From UBA9676 sp036522155 (lineage in GTDB: Bacteria > Actinomycetota > Actinomycetes > Streptosporangiales > Streptosporangiaceae): a DNA stretch of 37,329 nucleotides. Positions within the stretch are counted from its first letter, which is position 1, and every line of letters starts with the position of its first letter. Position numbers and translations under genes: made by a program. The stretch lies in the NCBI GenBank assembly GCA_036522155.1, contig DATDGI010000385.1:1-37329 (forward strand), in the 5' to 3' direction. Below are positions 1-7,141 of this stretch, piece by piece. The notes beneath the pieces are model-generated. The model was not told the DNA's origin, searched no databases, and saw only the letters and a program-made list of their open reading frames with translations.

Positions 1-12
1 TAACCTCGACGC

Positions 13-669
13 ATGGCAACTGGCACCGAGCACCTCGCCCCCGGGCTGTACGACTACCTCCTCGGCCACAGCACCCCGCCCGACCCGCTGCTGGCCGAGC
101 TGATCGCCGAGACCGCGCGGCGGTTCCCGGACCGGGTGACCTTCCAGATCGGCCCCGAGCAGGGCACGTTCATGACCATGCTGGCCGGCGCGACCGGCGC
201 GCGGCAGGTCATCGAGATCGGCACCTTCACCGGCTACTCGTCGATCTGCCTGGCCCGCGGGCTGGCCCCCGGCGGCACGCTCATCTGCTGCGACGTGAAC
301 GAGGAATGGACCTCGCTGGCCCAGGTCTACTGGCAGAAGGCGGGCCTGGCCGGCCGGATCGAGCTGCGGCTCGGGCCCGCGCTTGGCACCCTGCGGGCCC
401 TGCCCGCCGGGCCCGCGTTCGACCTGGCCTTCATCGACGCCGACAAGACCGGGTACCTGAGCTATTGGCAGGAGGTCGTGCCGCGGATGCGGCCGGGCGG
501 GCTGATCCTGGTCGACAACGTGCTGCTGCACGGCCGGATCTTCCTGGCCGACCCGGACCCGGACGCGCTGGCGATCAGGGAGTTCAACGAGCAGGTGCTC
601 ACCGACGACCGGGTGACCCTGACCATGCTGCCGGTCGGTGACGGGCTGACGGTCGCGCGCAGGAAGTGA
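13..669 (+). CDS. class I SAM-dependent O-methyltransferase (CCoAOMT-like)
   Basis: A 218-residue protein with the full layout of the small cation-dependent O-methyltransferases related to caffeoyl-CoA O-methyltransferase. The SAM-binding glycine motif EIGTFTGYSS is at about residues 68-77. FIDADK (140-145) and the VDN pair (168-169) are where this family binds the divalent metal and the catechol-type hydroxyl. Members move a methyl group from SAM to a small hydroxylated aromatic or similar acceptor in the cytoplasm; the acceptor cannot be deduced here. The length is normal for the family. The ATG at 13 has no clear ribosome-binding site in the 12 bases available upstream. A GntR regulator follows 35 bases downstream on the same strand and may be co-transcribed. 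Confidence 0.9.
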   Translation: MATGTEHLAPGLYDYLLGHSTPPDPLLAELIAETARRFPDRVTFQIGPEQGTFMTMLAGATGARQVIEIGTFTGYSSICLARGLAPGGTLICCDVNEEWTSLAQVYWQKAGLAGRIELRLGPALGTLRALPAGPAFDLAFIDADKTGYLSYWQEVVPRMRPGGLILVDNVLLHGRIFLADPDPDALAIREFNEQVLTDDRVTLTMLPVGDGLTVARRK

Positions 670-704
670 CCACGGCCCCGGCCGGGCTCGGCCACAATGG
701 CCGG

Positions 705-1469
705 ATGGGTGCCGCGACCGAGCCGGTCTACCTGCGGGTGCTTGAGGATCTGCGGACGCAGATCCGCGACGGCGTGCTGGAGCCGGGCGCGCGGGTCCCT
801 TCCCGCAACTCGATCATCGCCCGGTACGGGGTCGGCGAGACCGCGGCCAAGCACGCGCTGCAGGTGCTGGCCACCGAGGGGCTGATCGAGGCCCGGGCCG
901 GGTCCGGCTCGTACGTGCGCCAGCTGCCGGTCATCTCCCACCTCGAGCACGACCGGCCGCATTTCCCCGGCTCCCCTTTCGGGCTGGCCGACGGCCAGGC
1001 GGTGATCGCCTGGGAGCACCAGACGCAGCAGGTTTACCCGTCCCGGCCGGTGGCCCGCCGGCTCCGGCTGACCGGGGACGACCTGGTCAGCCGGACCCGG
1101 TACCTGCTCACCGCGGATGGCAGCCCGGTCCAGCTGGCCACCAGCTACGAGCCCGCCGGCCTGACCGCGGGCACTCCGGTCGAGTTCCCGGAAGAGGGGC
1201 CGTTCGCCGGGCGGGGGGTGGCCGAGCGGATGGGCGCCATCGGCGTCCTGGTCGATCATCTGGTGGAAGACGTCTCGGTCCGGCTCTGCCTCACCGCCGA
1301 GGCGGACGCCCTTGGCATCCCGCCGGGGGCACCGGTCCTGGTGATCACCCGCGGGCACTGGGCGGGCCAGCGGCCGGTGGAGACCAGCGACATCGTCATC
1401 TCCGCCGACCGGTTCACCCTGCGCTACCGGATCCCGCTGCCCCGGGACAGCGCGGCCGCTCCGGCGTGA
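705..1469 (+). CDS. GntR-family regulator with UTRA domain (HutC subfamily)
   Basis: A 254-residue regulator. The N-terminal winged helix-turn-helix (about residues 5-75) has the usual GntR features: YLRVLEDLRTQIRDGVLEPG, then RVPSRNSIIARYGV, then a wing ending in GSGSYVRQ. A UTRA ligand-binding domain follows (about 95-245), so this is the HutC type, which usually answers a small metabolite. I chose the ATG at 705 because the GntR fold starts a few residues later. A GTG at 666 would overlap the methyltransferase stop but would add 13 residues unlike the family. Its stop overlaps the GTG of the next gene (GTGA), implying co-translation with the acetyltransferase. Its ligand and targets are unknown. 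Confidence 0.88.
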   Translation: MGAATEPVYLRVLEDLRTQIRDGVLEPGARVPSRNSIIARYGVGETAAKHALQVLATEGLIEARAGSGSYVRQLPVISHLEHDRPHFPGSPFGLADGQAVIAWEHQTQQVYPSRPVARRLRLTGDDLVSRTRYLLTADGSPVQLATSYEPAGLTAGTPVEFPEEGPFAGRGVAERMGAIGVLVDHLVEDVSVRLCLTAEADALGIPPGAPVLVITRGHWAGQRPVETSDIVISADRFTLRYRIPLPRDSAAAPA

Positions 1470-1948
1470 TCCGCCCGGCCCGGCCGGCCGACATCCCGGC
1501 GATCCACGCCCTCATCCGGGATCTGGCCGAGTACGAGCGGGGCCTGGACCAGGTGACCGCCACGGAGGACGACCTGCGGGCCGCCCTGCTGGCCGCCCAG
1601 CCGTCCCTGTTCGCCCATGTGGCGGAGGAGGACGGCGAGGTGGTGGGGTTCGCGCTGTGGTTCATCAACTACTCCACCTGGGCCGGGCGGCACGGCATCT
1701 ACCTGGAAGACCTGTACGTGACCCCGGACCGGCGCGGGCACGGCCACGGCCGGGCGCTGTTGGCCGAGCTGGCCCGGATCTGCGTGCAGCGCGGCTACCG
1801 GCGGCTGGAGTGGTGGGTGCTGGACTGGAACACCCCGGCCCGCGGCTTCTACGCCTCGCTCGGCGCGACCGCCATGGACGAGTGGACGGTGCACCGGCTG
1901 ACCGGGCCCGCGCTGGCGGCCCTGGCCGCGCTCACACCGCCAGAATGA
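1466..1948 (+). CDS. GNAT-family N-acetyltransferase
   Basis: A 160-residue single-domain GNAT enzyme. The N-terminus IRPARPADIPAIHALIRDLA is the classic first strand and helix. The acetyl-CoA pyrophosphate loop is at about 87-99 (TPDRRGHGHGRALL, an R/Q-x-x-G-x-G/A variant). The C-terminal strand LEWWVLDWNTPARGFYASLG resembles the diamine acetyltransferase branch, including the WNxPAxxFYxxLGA pattern. It should move an acetyl group to a primary amine; the substrate (polyamine, amino acid or drug) is open. The GTG start overlaps the stop of the GntR gene by four bases. The last 17 bases overlap tail-to-tail with the oxidoreductase on the other strand. Confidence 0.9.
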   Translation: MIRPARPADIPAIHALIRDLAEYERGLDQVTATEDDLRAALLAAQPSLFAHVAEEDGEVVGFALWFINYSTWAGRHGIYLEDLYVTPDRRGHGHGRALLAELARICVQRGYRRLEWWVLDWNTPARGFYASLGATAMDEWTVHRLTGPALAALAALTPPE

Positions 1949-2903
1949 GCTTGCCCATCGCGGCCCGCCGCTCGAACACCCGGTGCGCCTCGGCCGCCTG
2001 GTCCAGCGGGAACACCGCCGACACGCCGATGTCCAGCACACCCGAGCCGACCAGCTCGGTCGCCTCAAGCAGCGACGGCCGGATCAGCTCCGGCGCGCGC
2101 CGCGGCAGCTGCCCGCCGGAAAAGCCCGCGTAGCCGACGCACCGGGCCCGCATCCAGTCCGCGTCCGGCACCACCTCCGGTTCCCGCGAGATGTTGCTGT
2201 AGGTCACCAGCCGCCCGAACGGCGCCAATATGCCAAACGAGCGGGCGCGCACCTGACCGCCGACCGGATCGAGCACGACGTCGACCCCCCGGCCGCCGGT
2301 CCCGGCCAGCACGGCCGAGTCGAAGTCGGCATAGGTGAAGACGTCGGCAAAGCCGTTACGCTGCGCGAATTCGGTCTTGGCCGGATCGGAGACGGTGCCG
2401 AGCAGCGGCCGCAGGCCCCAGTGCCGGGCCAGCTGGCCGGTGACCGTGCCCACCCCGCCGGCCGCGCCGTGCAGCAGGACGGTCTCGTCCGGCTGGACCC
2501 GGGCCACCCGGCGCAGGAGCATCAGCGCGAGCTGGACGGTGATGAACATGCTGCCCGACTCGGGGCGGCCAGCCAGGCTGTCCGGCAGCGGCACGGTCAG
2601 CTCGGCGGCGGCCGTCACCACCTCGGCGTAGCCGTGGCCGCGGGTGAGGGCAGCCACCGGCTGGCCCGGCGGCAGGCCGGTGACGCCAGGCCCGGCCGCG
2701 CGCACCGTCCCGGCCACCTCCACCCCGGGCACGAACGGCACCTGCCCGAGCCCGTCGCCGACCCGGTTCCGCACGTCGGTGTAGTTGACCCCGGCGAACC
2801 GCACGGTGATCGAGACCTCGCCCGGGCCCGGCTTGGGCTCGGGCAGCTCGCGGACGGTGAGGACCTCCGGGCCCCCGTACTCGGGCACGACCACAGCCCG
2901 CAT
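1932..2903 (-). CDS. zinc-independent quinone oxidoreductase-type MDR protein
   Basis: A 323-residue medium-chain dehydrogenase/reductase of the NADPH:quinone oxidoreductase type. The GroES-like domain covers about residues 1-125, with GVNYTDVRNR where zinc enzymes would have the catalytic cysteine, so no zinc is expected. The nucleotide-binding motif HGAAGGVGT is at about 145-153. Such enzymes reduce quinones or activated double bonds with NADPH. The ATG at 2903 follows a good GGAGGTG ribosome-binding site. It is transcribed away from the FAD oxidoreductase at 2988, and the 84-base spacer between them holds a LacI-like operator candidate, so the two may be co-regulated. Its 3' end overlaps the acetyltransferase gene on the plus strand by 17 bases. 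Confidence 0.9.
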   Translation of the reverse strand: MRAVVVPEYGGPEVLTVRELPEPKPGPGEVSITVRFAGVNYTDVRNRVGDGLGQVPFVPGVEVAGTVRAAGPGVTGLPPGQPVAALTRGHGYAEVVTAAAELTVPLPDSLAGRPESGSMFITVQLALMLLRRVARVQPDETVLLHGAAGGVGTVTGQLARHWGLRPLLGTVSDPAKTEFAQRNGFADVFTYADFDSAVLAGTGGRGVDVVLDPVGGQVRARSFGILAPFGRLVTYSNISREPEVVPDADWMRARCVGYAGFSGGQLPRRAPELIRPSLLEATELVGSGVLDIGVSAVFPLDQAAEAHRVFERRAAMGKLILAV

Positions 2904-2950
2904 CTGGCACCTCCGTTCGCCCATCTGGGTTGTCCGGGAACGGGTGGACC

Positions 2951-2965
2951 TGCAATGGTTTGCAG
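2951..2965. promoter_or_regulatory. candidate LacI-type operator upstream of the FAD oxidoreductase
   Basis: The sequence TGCAATGGTTTGCAG contains the inverted repeat TGCAA-4-TTGCA. It matches the operator candidate at 25204-25218 in 12 of 15 positions. It ends 22 bases before the ATG at 2988, in the divergent spacer, where a bound repressor would block the start of the FAD oxidoreductase gene. That LacI proteins bind palindromes with half-sites like TGCAA/TTGCA is family knowledge; assigning this site to the LacI encoded at 25373-26404 is inference. Confidence 0.5.
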
Positions 2966-2987
2966 TATGCCGGAAAGGGAGGCGCGC

Positions 2988-4610
2988 ATGACCGACAGTG
3001 CCGACATCGTGGTCGCCGGCGCCGGGCACAACAGCCTGCTCACCGCCTGCTACCTGGCCAAGGCGGGCTACCGGTGCCTGGTCCTTGACGCCCGCCACAT
3101 CCCCGGCGGCGGGGCGGCCACCGAGGAACTGCTGCTGCCCGGTTTCGGCATCGACACCTGCGCCACCGGCCACACCATGATCCGGGTCAACCCGGCGCTG
3201 ATGGCCGACGAGCTGGGGCTGATCGCCGACTACGGGCTCAGCTACGCCGAGCCGGACCCGGTCGAGCACGTCGCCTTCCCGGACGGCGAGCAGCTGACCA
3301 TGTGGCTGGACACCGAGCGGACCATCGAGGAGGTGGGCAGGTTCTCGGCCGCCGACGCGATCGCCTACCGGCGGCTGCTTGACGAGTATGACCAGGTCAA
3401 GTCGATCTTCAGCCGCAACCAGTTCACCCCGGTGGGGTTCGGCCCGTCGCTGGAGGCGATGCTGGCCGAGCATCCGCGCGGGCCGATCTGGGCCCGCCGG
3501 CGGCAGCTGTCGGCGGTGGAGGTGGTCAGGCACGAGTTCGAGAGCCGCCACATCCAGTCCTTCCTGCTGTGGATGGCGTTCCAGGTGTTCCAGCCGGTGG
3601 ACACGCCCGCGTCCGGCGTCCTGCCCTACCAGCAGACGTTCGGCCGCCAGCAGCGCAGCTGGTCGATCCCGATCGGCGGATCCGGGCGGCTGACCGCCGC
3701 GCTCACCGGTTACCTGGCCGACCACGGCGGCACGGTGCTGTGCGGCAAGAAGGTGACCCGGCTGCTGCTGGCGGACGGCCGCTGCGCCGGGGTGGAGACC
3801 GACGACGGCGAGCAGTACACGGCCAGCACCGCGGTAGTGTCCACCATCCACGCCAAGCACCTGCGGGACATGGCCCCGGCCGAGGCCTGGCCGGAGGAGT
3901 TCCACTACGGCATCGACACCTACGACGTCGGGGTGCCCGGGTTCGCGACGTACTACTGCACCACCGCCCCGCCCGAGTTCGCCTCCGCGCACGGCCCGCG
4001 CACCGCGGTGTCGGCGGGCATGTCCGGCTGGCCGGAGGACTACATCCAGATGGGGGCGGACCTGCGGGCCGGCCGGTTCCTGACCGATCCGGCCTGGGTC
4101 CTGGTGGCCACCCCGACCCTGGCCGATCCCGGCCGGGCGCCGGCCGGCCAGCACACGGTGAAGATCCTCACGCCGCAGAGCTACCAGCTGCCGCCGGGCA
4201 TGGGTGACTGGGCCAGCGTGAAGGAGCATCACGCCCGGAGCCTGCTGCACAAGCTGCGCAGGCACGCGCCGAACATGACCGACGAGGTGATCCTCGCCCA
4301 CCTCACCAAGTCCCCGGCCGACATCGAGCAGCTGAACCCGCACATGATCCACGGCGCGTTCCACGGCGGCAACCGCGGCCCGGCGTTCAGCGGCGCGCTG
4401 CGGCCCGCGCCGGGCTGGGGCAGCCACCGGATGCCGATCCCCGGCCTGTACCAGACTGGCGGCAGCACCCACCCGGGCGGCTCGATCACCGGCGCCCCCG
4501 GCCGTAACGCCGCCATCGTCTTGCTCACCGACCTCGGCCACGACCCGGCCGCGGTCATGTCCGCGCCCGCCAGCGCCGTAACCGCGACCGGAGGCCAGTC
4601 CCGTGCCTGA
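2988..4610 (+). CDS. phytoene-dehydrogenase-like FAD-dependent oxidoreductase (copy 1)
   Basis: A 540-residue flavoprotein of the phytoene desaturase/amine oxidase superfamily. The N-terminal dinucleotide-binding fold VVAGAGHNS (residues 8-16) uses the GAGHN variant common in this subgroup instead of GxGxxG. The C-terminal FAD-contacting motif is GLYQTGGSTHPGGS followed by GAPGRNAA. No carotenoid genes lie nearby, so it probably dehydrogenates an imported small molecule. The ATG at 2988 follows AAAGGGAGG at a good distance. The final eight bases (4603-4610) overlap the hydrolase gene. A paralogue with the same downstream partner and the same eight-base overlap lies at 10940-12520 on the opposite strand. 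Confidence 0.88.
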   Translation: MTDSADIVVAGAGHNSLLTACYLAKAGYRCLVLDARHIPGGGAATEELLLPGFGIDTCATGHTMIRVNPALMADELGLIADYGLSYAEPDPVEHVAFPDGEQLTMWLDTERTIEEVGRFSAADAIAYRRLLDEYDQVKSIFSRNQFTPVGFGPSLEAMLAEHPRGPIWARRRQLSAVEVVRHEFESRHIQSFLLWMAFQVFQPVDTPASGVLPYQQTFGRQQRSWSIPIGGSGRLTAALTGYLADHGGTVLCGKKVTRLLLADGRCAGVETDDGEQYTASTAVVSTIHAKHLRDMAPAEAWPEEFHYGIDTYDVGVPGFATYYCTTAPPEFASAHGPRTAVSAGMSGWPEDYIQMGADLRAGRFLTDPAWVLVATPTLADPGRAPAGQHTVKILTPQSYQLPPGMGDWASVKEHHARSLLHKLRRHAPNMTDEVILAHLTKSPADIEQLNPHMIHGAFHGGNRGPAFSGALRPAPGWGSHRMPIPGLYQTGGSTHPGGSITGAPGRNAAIVLLTDLGHDPAAVMSAPASAVTATGGQSRA

Positions 4611-5667
4611 CGCCCAGGTCACCTCCGCCATCGCCCACTGGGCCCCCCGGTTCACCGCCCAGGGGGTGGATCCGAACGATTTCGCCCGGGTCACCGGCGG
4701 GCTGGAGCGGTGGGAGGACTGGCTCGACGCCTGGTGCGCCAACGGCGACGAGCACGCCGGGCTGGCCCGGGCCGCCGCGGCCAGGGGGCGGCTGCGCACC
4801 GCCGGCGAGGCGTGGATCGCCGCCGCGGTCAGCTACCACTTCGGCAAGTTCGTGTGGATGATCGACATGGACCGGCACTACGCGGCCGCGGATTCCTCGA
4901 TCGCGGCGATGGCGACCGGCCTGTCGCTGCTCGACCCGACCTTCGAGCGGATCGACGTGCCGTTCGCCGGCGCGGCCATGGCCGGCCACCTGCGCCGGCC
5001 GCCGGGGGTGGGCCGGCCGCCGGTGGTGGTGCTGGTCGCTGGCCTGGACTCCACCAAGGAGGAGTTCTTCAACGTCGAGAACACCCTGCTGGCCCGCGGC
5101 CTGGCCACCTTCTCGCTGGACGGGCCCGGCCAGGGCGAGACCGGCCGGGTCCTGCACATCCGGCCCGACTTCGAGGCCCCGGTCGGCGCCGTGCTCGACG
5201 TGCTGTGCGCTCGGGACGACCTGGACGGCGACCGGGCCGGGCTGCTCGGGGTCAGCCTCGGCGGCTACTACGGGGCCCGGGCGGCCGCCTTCGAGCCGCG
5301 GATCAAGGCGGCGGTGCTGTCCGGTGGCTGCTACGACTACGGGGCGCTGATCCGGGAGCGGGCGCCGCACAGCTTCGCCACCTTCATGCACGGCTGCGGG
5401 GCCAGCAGCCGGGAGGAGGCCTACGCCGTGGCCGAGCGGATGACGCTGGCCGGGGTGGCGGAGAAGATCGCCCAGCCGCTGGTGGTGGTGTTTGGCAAGC
5501 TCGACCGGCTGGTGCCGTGGCAGCACGCCGCCCGGCTGGCCGAGGAGGCACCCAGCGCCGAGCTGTGGATGTTCGAGCAGGGCAACCACGTGTGCATGAA
5601 CCTGACCTACCGGTGGCGCCCGCAGGCCGCCGACTGGCTGGCGGTGCAGCTGGCCGACGCAGGCTAG
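4603..5667 (+). CDS. alpha/beta hydrolase, pseudooxynicotine-hydrolase-like (copy 1)
   Basis: A 354-residue alpha/beta hydrolase with a helical N-terminal extension of about 115 residues. This layout is seen in 2,6-dihydroxypseudooxynicotine hydrolase and related C-C bond hydrolases. The nucleophile elbow is GVSLGG, with Ser218. The likely acid is Asp301 (FGKLDRLVPW) and the histidine His329 (EQGNHVCMN). The segment DGPGQG (about 173-178) is typical of this group. The GTG at 4603 sits inside the last codons of the FAD oxidoreductase, so the two are translationally coupled. It probably cleaves the product of that oxidase, but the bond and substrate are unknown. A paralogue lies at 9907-10947. 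Confidence 0.87.
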   Translation: MPDAQVTSAIAHWAPRFTAQGVDPNDFARVTGGLERWEDWLDAWCANGDEHAGLARAAAARGRLRTAGEAWIAAAVSYHFGKFVWMIDMDRHYAAADSSIAAMATGLSLLDPTFERIDVPFAGAAMAGHLRRPPGVGRPPVVVLVAGLDSTKEEFFNVENTLLARGLATFSLDGPGQGETGRVLHIRPDFEAPVGAVLDVLCARDDLDGDRAGLLGVSLGGYYGARAAAFEPRIKAAVLSGGCYDYGALIRERAPHSFATFMHGCGASSREEAYAVAERMTLAGVAEKIAQPLVVVFGKLDRLVPWQHAARLAEEAPSAELWMFEQGNHVCMNLTYRWRPQAADWLAVQLADAG

Positions 5668-5706
5668 CCACCCGCCGCACGGCGTAGCCGTCTCACCTTC
5701 CTTCGC

Positions 5707-5738
5707 AACCCTGAGTAATCGTCTCATTACTCAGGGTT
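5707..5738. repeat. perfect 13-bp inverted repeat, operator or terminator candidate
   Basis: AACCCTGAGTAAT (5707-5719), a six-base spacer, then the exact inverse ATTACTCAGGGTT (5726-5738). It begins 40 bases after the hydrolase stop and 158 bases before the glycosyltransferase start. It lacks a following T-run, and its arms are AT-rich for this genome, so an operator seems likelier than an intrinsic terminator. Its half-sites GAGTAATC and CATTACTC resemble those of the palindrome at 5766-5782. Confidence 0.6.
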
Positions 5739-5764
5739 GAAGAAACCACGCACGTTCGTAGATC
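5737..5764 (+). promoter_or_regulatory. possible promoter of the glycosyltransferase-sortase cassette
   Basis: TTGAAG at 5737-5742 and TAGATC at 5759-5764 are separated by 16 bases, a weak match to the main actinobacterial promoter pattern. It sits between two palindromes (5707-5738 and 5766-5782), a sensible place for repression. Transcription from here would give a leader of about 125 bases before the ATG at 5896. The call rests on eye-matching only. Confidence 0.3.
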
Positions 5765-5765
5765 T

Positions 5766-5782
5766 CATCACTTTGAGTGATG
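5766..5782. repeat. 7-bp inverted repeat sharing half-sites with the upstream palindrome
   Basis: CATCACT (5766-5772), spacer TTG, then AGTGATG (5776-5782). The half-sites CATCACTT and GAGTGATG differ by about one or two bases from those at 5713-5732. A further lone half, AAGTGACG, is at 5795-5802. Repeated related half-sites around a possible promoter suggest a common DNA-binding regulator. No regulator gene is adjacent within this cassette. Confidence 0.45.
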
Positions 5783-5895
5783 CCGCGTACGCCTAAGTGA
5801 CGAGGGAGCGCGGCGCGCGCGCTCTTAATCTCCGTGGATACCCAGTGCAAAAGGCTGAACCAGAGCCGCACAGGACTCTACGGAAAAGGCGTGTC

Positions 5896-6948
5896 ATGAG
5901 GATCGTGGCGATCGTGCCGGCGCATAACGAGCAAGCCAGCATTGCCGCCGGTATCACGGCATTGATGGCCCAGAGCCGGCCGCTCGACGAGATTGTCGTC
6001 GTGTGTGACAACTGCACCGACAGCACCGTTGACATCGCCCGGCAGTTCCCGGTGACCGTGCTTGAGACCCGCGGCAACGAGCACCGCAAGTCGGGTGCGC
6101 TGAATCTGGCCTGGCGGGAGCGCGCGCAATCGGCGGACCTGGTCGTCTGCTCCGATGCCGACACCGTGCTGCCGCCGCAGGCGGTTGCCGACTGGGAGCA
6201 GGAGTTCGCCGGCGGCCCACGGCTGGGGGGATCATCGTCGCAGCCGGTGATGACCGGCAACAGCCTTCTCTCCCGGATCCAGCGCGCCGAGTTCACCAAG
6301 AGCGCGACCATCGGCCTTCGCCGAGGGGCGACGAGTGTGATCTCCGGAACCGGCTGTGCCTTCCGGAACGAGGCGCTACGGGCGGTCAGCCGTCTCCCCT
6401 CCCAGGCTGACGGGCCGTGGTCGTATGACAGCGCGGTAGAGGACTTCTACCTCACCTACCGGCTGCGCCAGCTGCGCTGGCTCTGCGTCGTGTCACCGAC
6501 TGTGTATTGCCTCACCGGCAGCATGAAGACCATGAAGGCGCTCTGGCACCAGCGCATCAAGTGGCAGGCGGGCACGGTCCACGACCTCATCCGGTTCGGC
6601 TTCAACCGGCTGACGTGGCGGGACTGGCTGCAGCAGACCCTGGGCGCCATGTGCATCGTGTTCTGGTTCCTCTGGCTGACGGTCAACATCAGTGCGGCGG
6701 TCGCTGGCGAGCTGAAAGCGGACTGGACGTGGCTGCTGCTTCCGGCCGTGTTCGCCGGGGTGGAGATCGTGCATTCCATGAAGATCCGGGGGCGGGACTG
6801 GAAAGACCTTCTTATCGCCGGCTCCCTCCTCTCAACGGTCATCTACAGCTGGCTCTGCATGGGCTGGGTTTCGGCGAGCTGGTGGAAAGTCATCAGCGGC
6901 AGCCGGGACGACCTATGGGCCGCGCAGTATGTGGCCGAGGGAATCTGA
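5896..6948 (+). CDS. membrane GT2 glycosyltransferase, processive polysaccharide-synthase-like
   Basis: A 350-residue family 2 glycosyltransferase. The catalytic domain starts at once (MRIVAIVPAHNE). It shows CDNCTDST (38-44), the DxD-type motif SDADT (86-90), VEDFYLTYRL (181-190, the acceptor-site ED), and QRIKW (219-223). The last is a QxxRW motif with Arg replaced by Lys. Three membrane helices follow (about 250-270, 279-294, 306-325), so the C-terminus should face outside. The layout fits PgaC/IcaA or hyaluronan/chitin synthase relatives that make and export a beta-linked sugar polymer, though without the usual N-terminal helix. I chose the ATG at 5896 because codons upstream look non-coding. 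By eye the gene is less GC-rich than its neighbours, hinting at acquisition. It is the first gene of the cassette. Confidence 0.87.
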   Translation: MRIVAIVPAHNEQASIAAGITALMAQSRPLDEIVVVCDNCTDSTVDIARQFPVTVLETRGNEHRKSGALNLAWRERAQSADLVVCSDADTVLPPQAVADWEQEFAGGPRLGGSSSQPVMTGNSLLSRIQRAEFTKSATIGLRRGATSVISGTGCAFRNEALRAVSRLPSQADGPWSYDSAVEDFYLTYRLRQLRWLCVVSPTVYCLTGSMKTMKALWHQRIKWQAGTVHDLIRFGFNRLTWRDWLQQTLGAMCIVFWFLWLTVNISAAVAGELKADWTWLLLPAVFAGVEIVHSMKIRGRDWKDLLIAGSLLSTVIYSWLCMGWVSASWWKVISGSRDDLWAAQYVAEGI

Positions 6949-6987
6949 CCATCCGCAATTGGCGGCCAACGGGAAAGGGGGAATGAA

Positions 6988-7137
6988 ATGCAGTACGGCA
7001 AAATGGGGGCGGTAGCGCTCCCGGTGACAGGAATCGTGCTCACGCACTCGATCCTGTTCGCCATGACGCTGATCACGATAGGGATCGTGGTCTGGCAGCT
7101 GACGCCGAGACTCCGGCGCCGGCGGGCACGGCGGTAA
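6988..7137 (+). CDS. 49-residue LPVTG micro-protein, almost only a sortase sorting signal
   Basis: The ATG at 6988 follows AAAGGGGG with a seven-base gap. The product has ten N-terminal residues (MQYGKMGAVA), the sortase motif LPVTG (11-15), one hydrophobic helix (about 16-36) and a very basic tail rich in Arg (RLRRRRARR). That is a complete cell-wall sorting signal with essentially no cargo, and the sortase gene starts five bases later. The basic tail should stay inside, placing LPVTG outside without a separate signal peptide. Sortase cleavage between Thr and Gly would leave a 14-residue peptide. It reads in the same frame as the glycosyltransferase, 13 codons after its TGA. It may be a carrier, acceptor or regulatory substrate; no named family is recognised. 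Confidence 0.72.
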   Translation: MQYGKMGAVALPVTGIVLTHSILFAMTLITIGIVVWQLTPRLRRRRARR

Positions 7138-7141
7138 GCCG

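Noticed and set aside
2988..4610. A carotenoid biosynthesis gene (phytoene desaturase)
   Set aside because: The sequence belongs to the superfamily, but no phytoene synthase, cyclase or GGPP synthase is nearby, and both copies pair with a hydrolase in a catabolic setting.
1932..4799. A very long minus-strand open frame (955 codons) upstream of and including the quinone oxidoreductase
   Set aside because: Only the part after the ATG at 2903 matches a protein family. The rest is antisense to the FAD oxidoreductase and open only because of high GC.
5707..5738. Intrinsic terminator for the hydrolase gene
   Set aside because: There is no T-run on either side, the stem is AT-rich, and the half-sites recur downstream, which fits an operator better. 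Not excluded.
5797..5895. A longer N-terminus for the glycosyltransferase
   Set aside because: The codons do not look coding, the added residues are unlike GT2 proteins, and they would cover the leader with its half-site.
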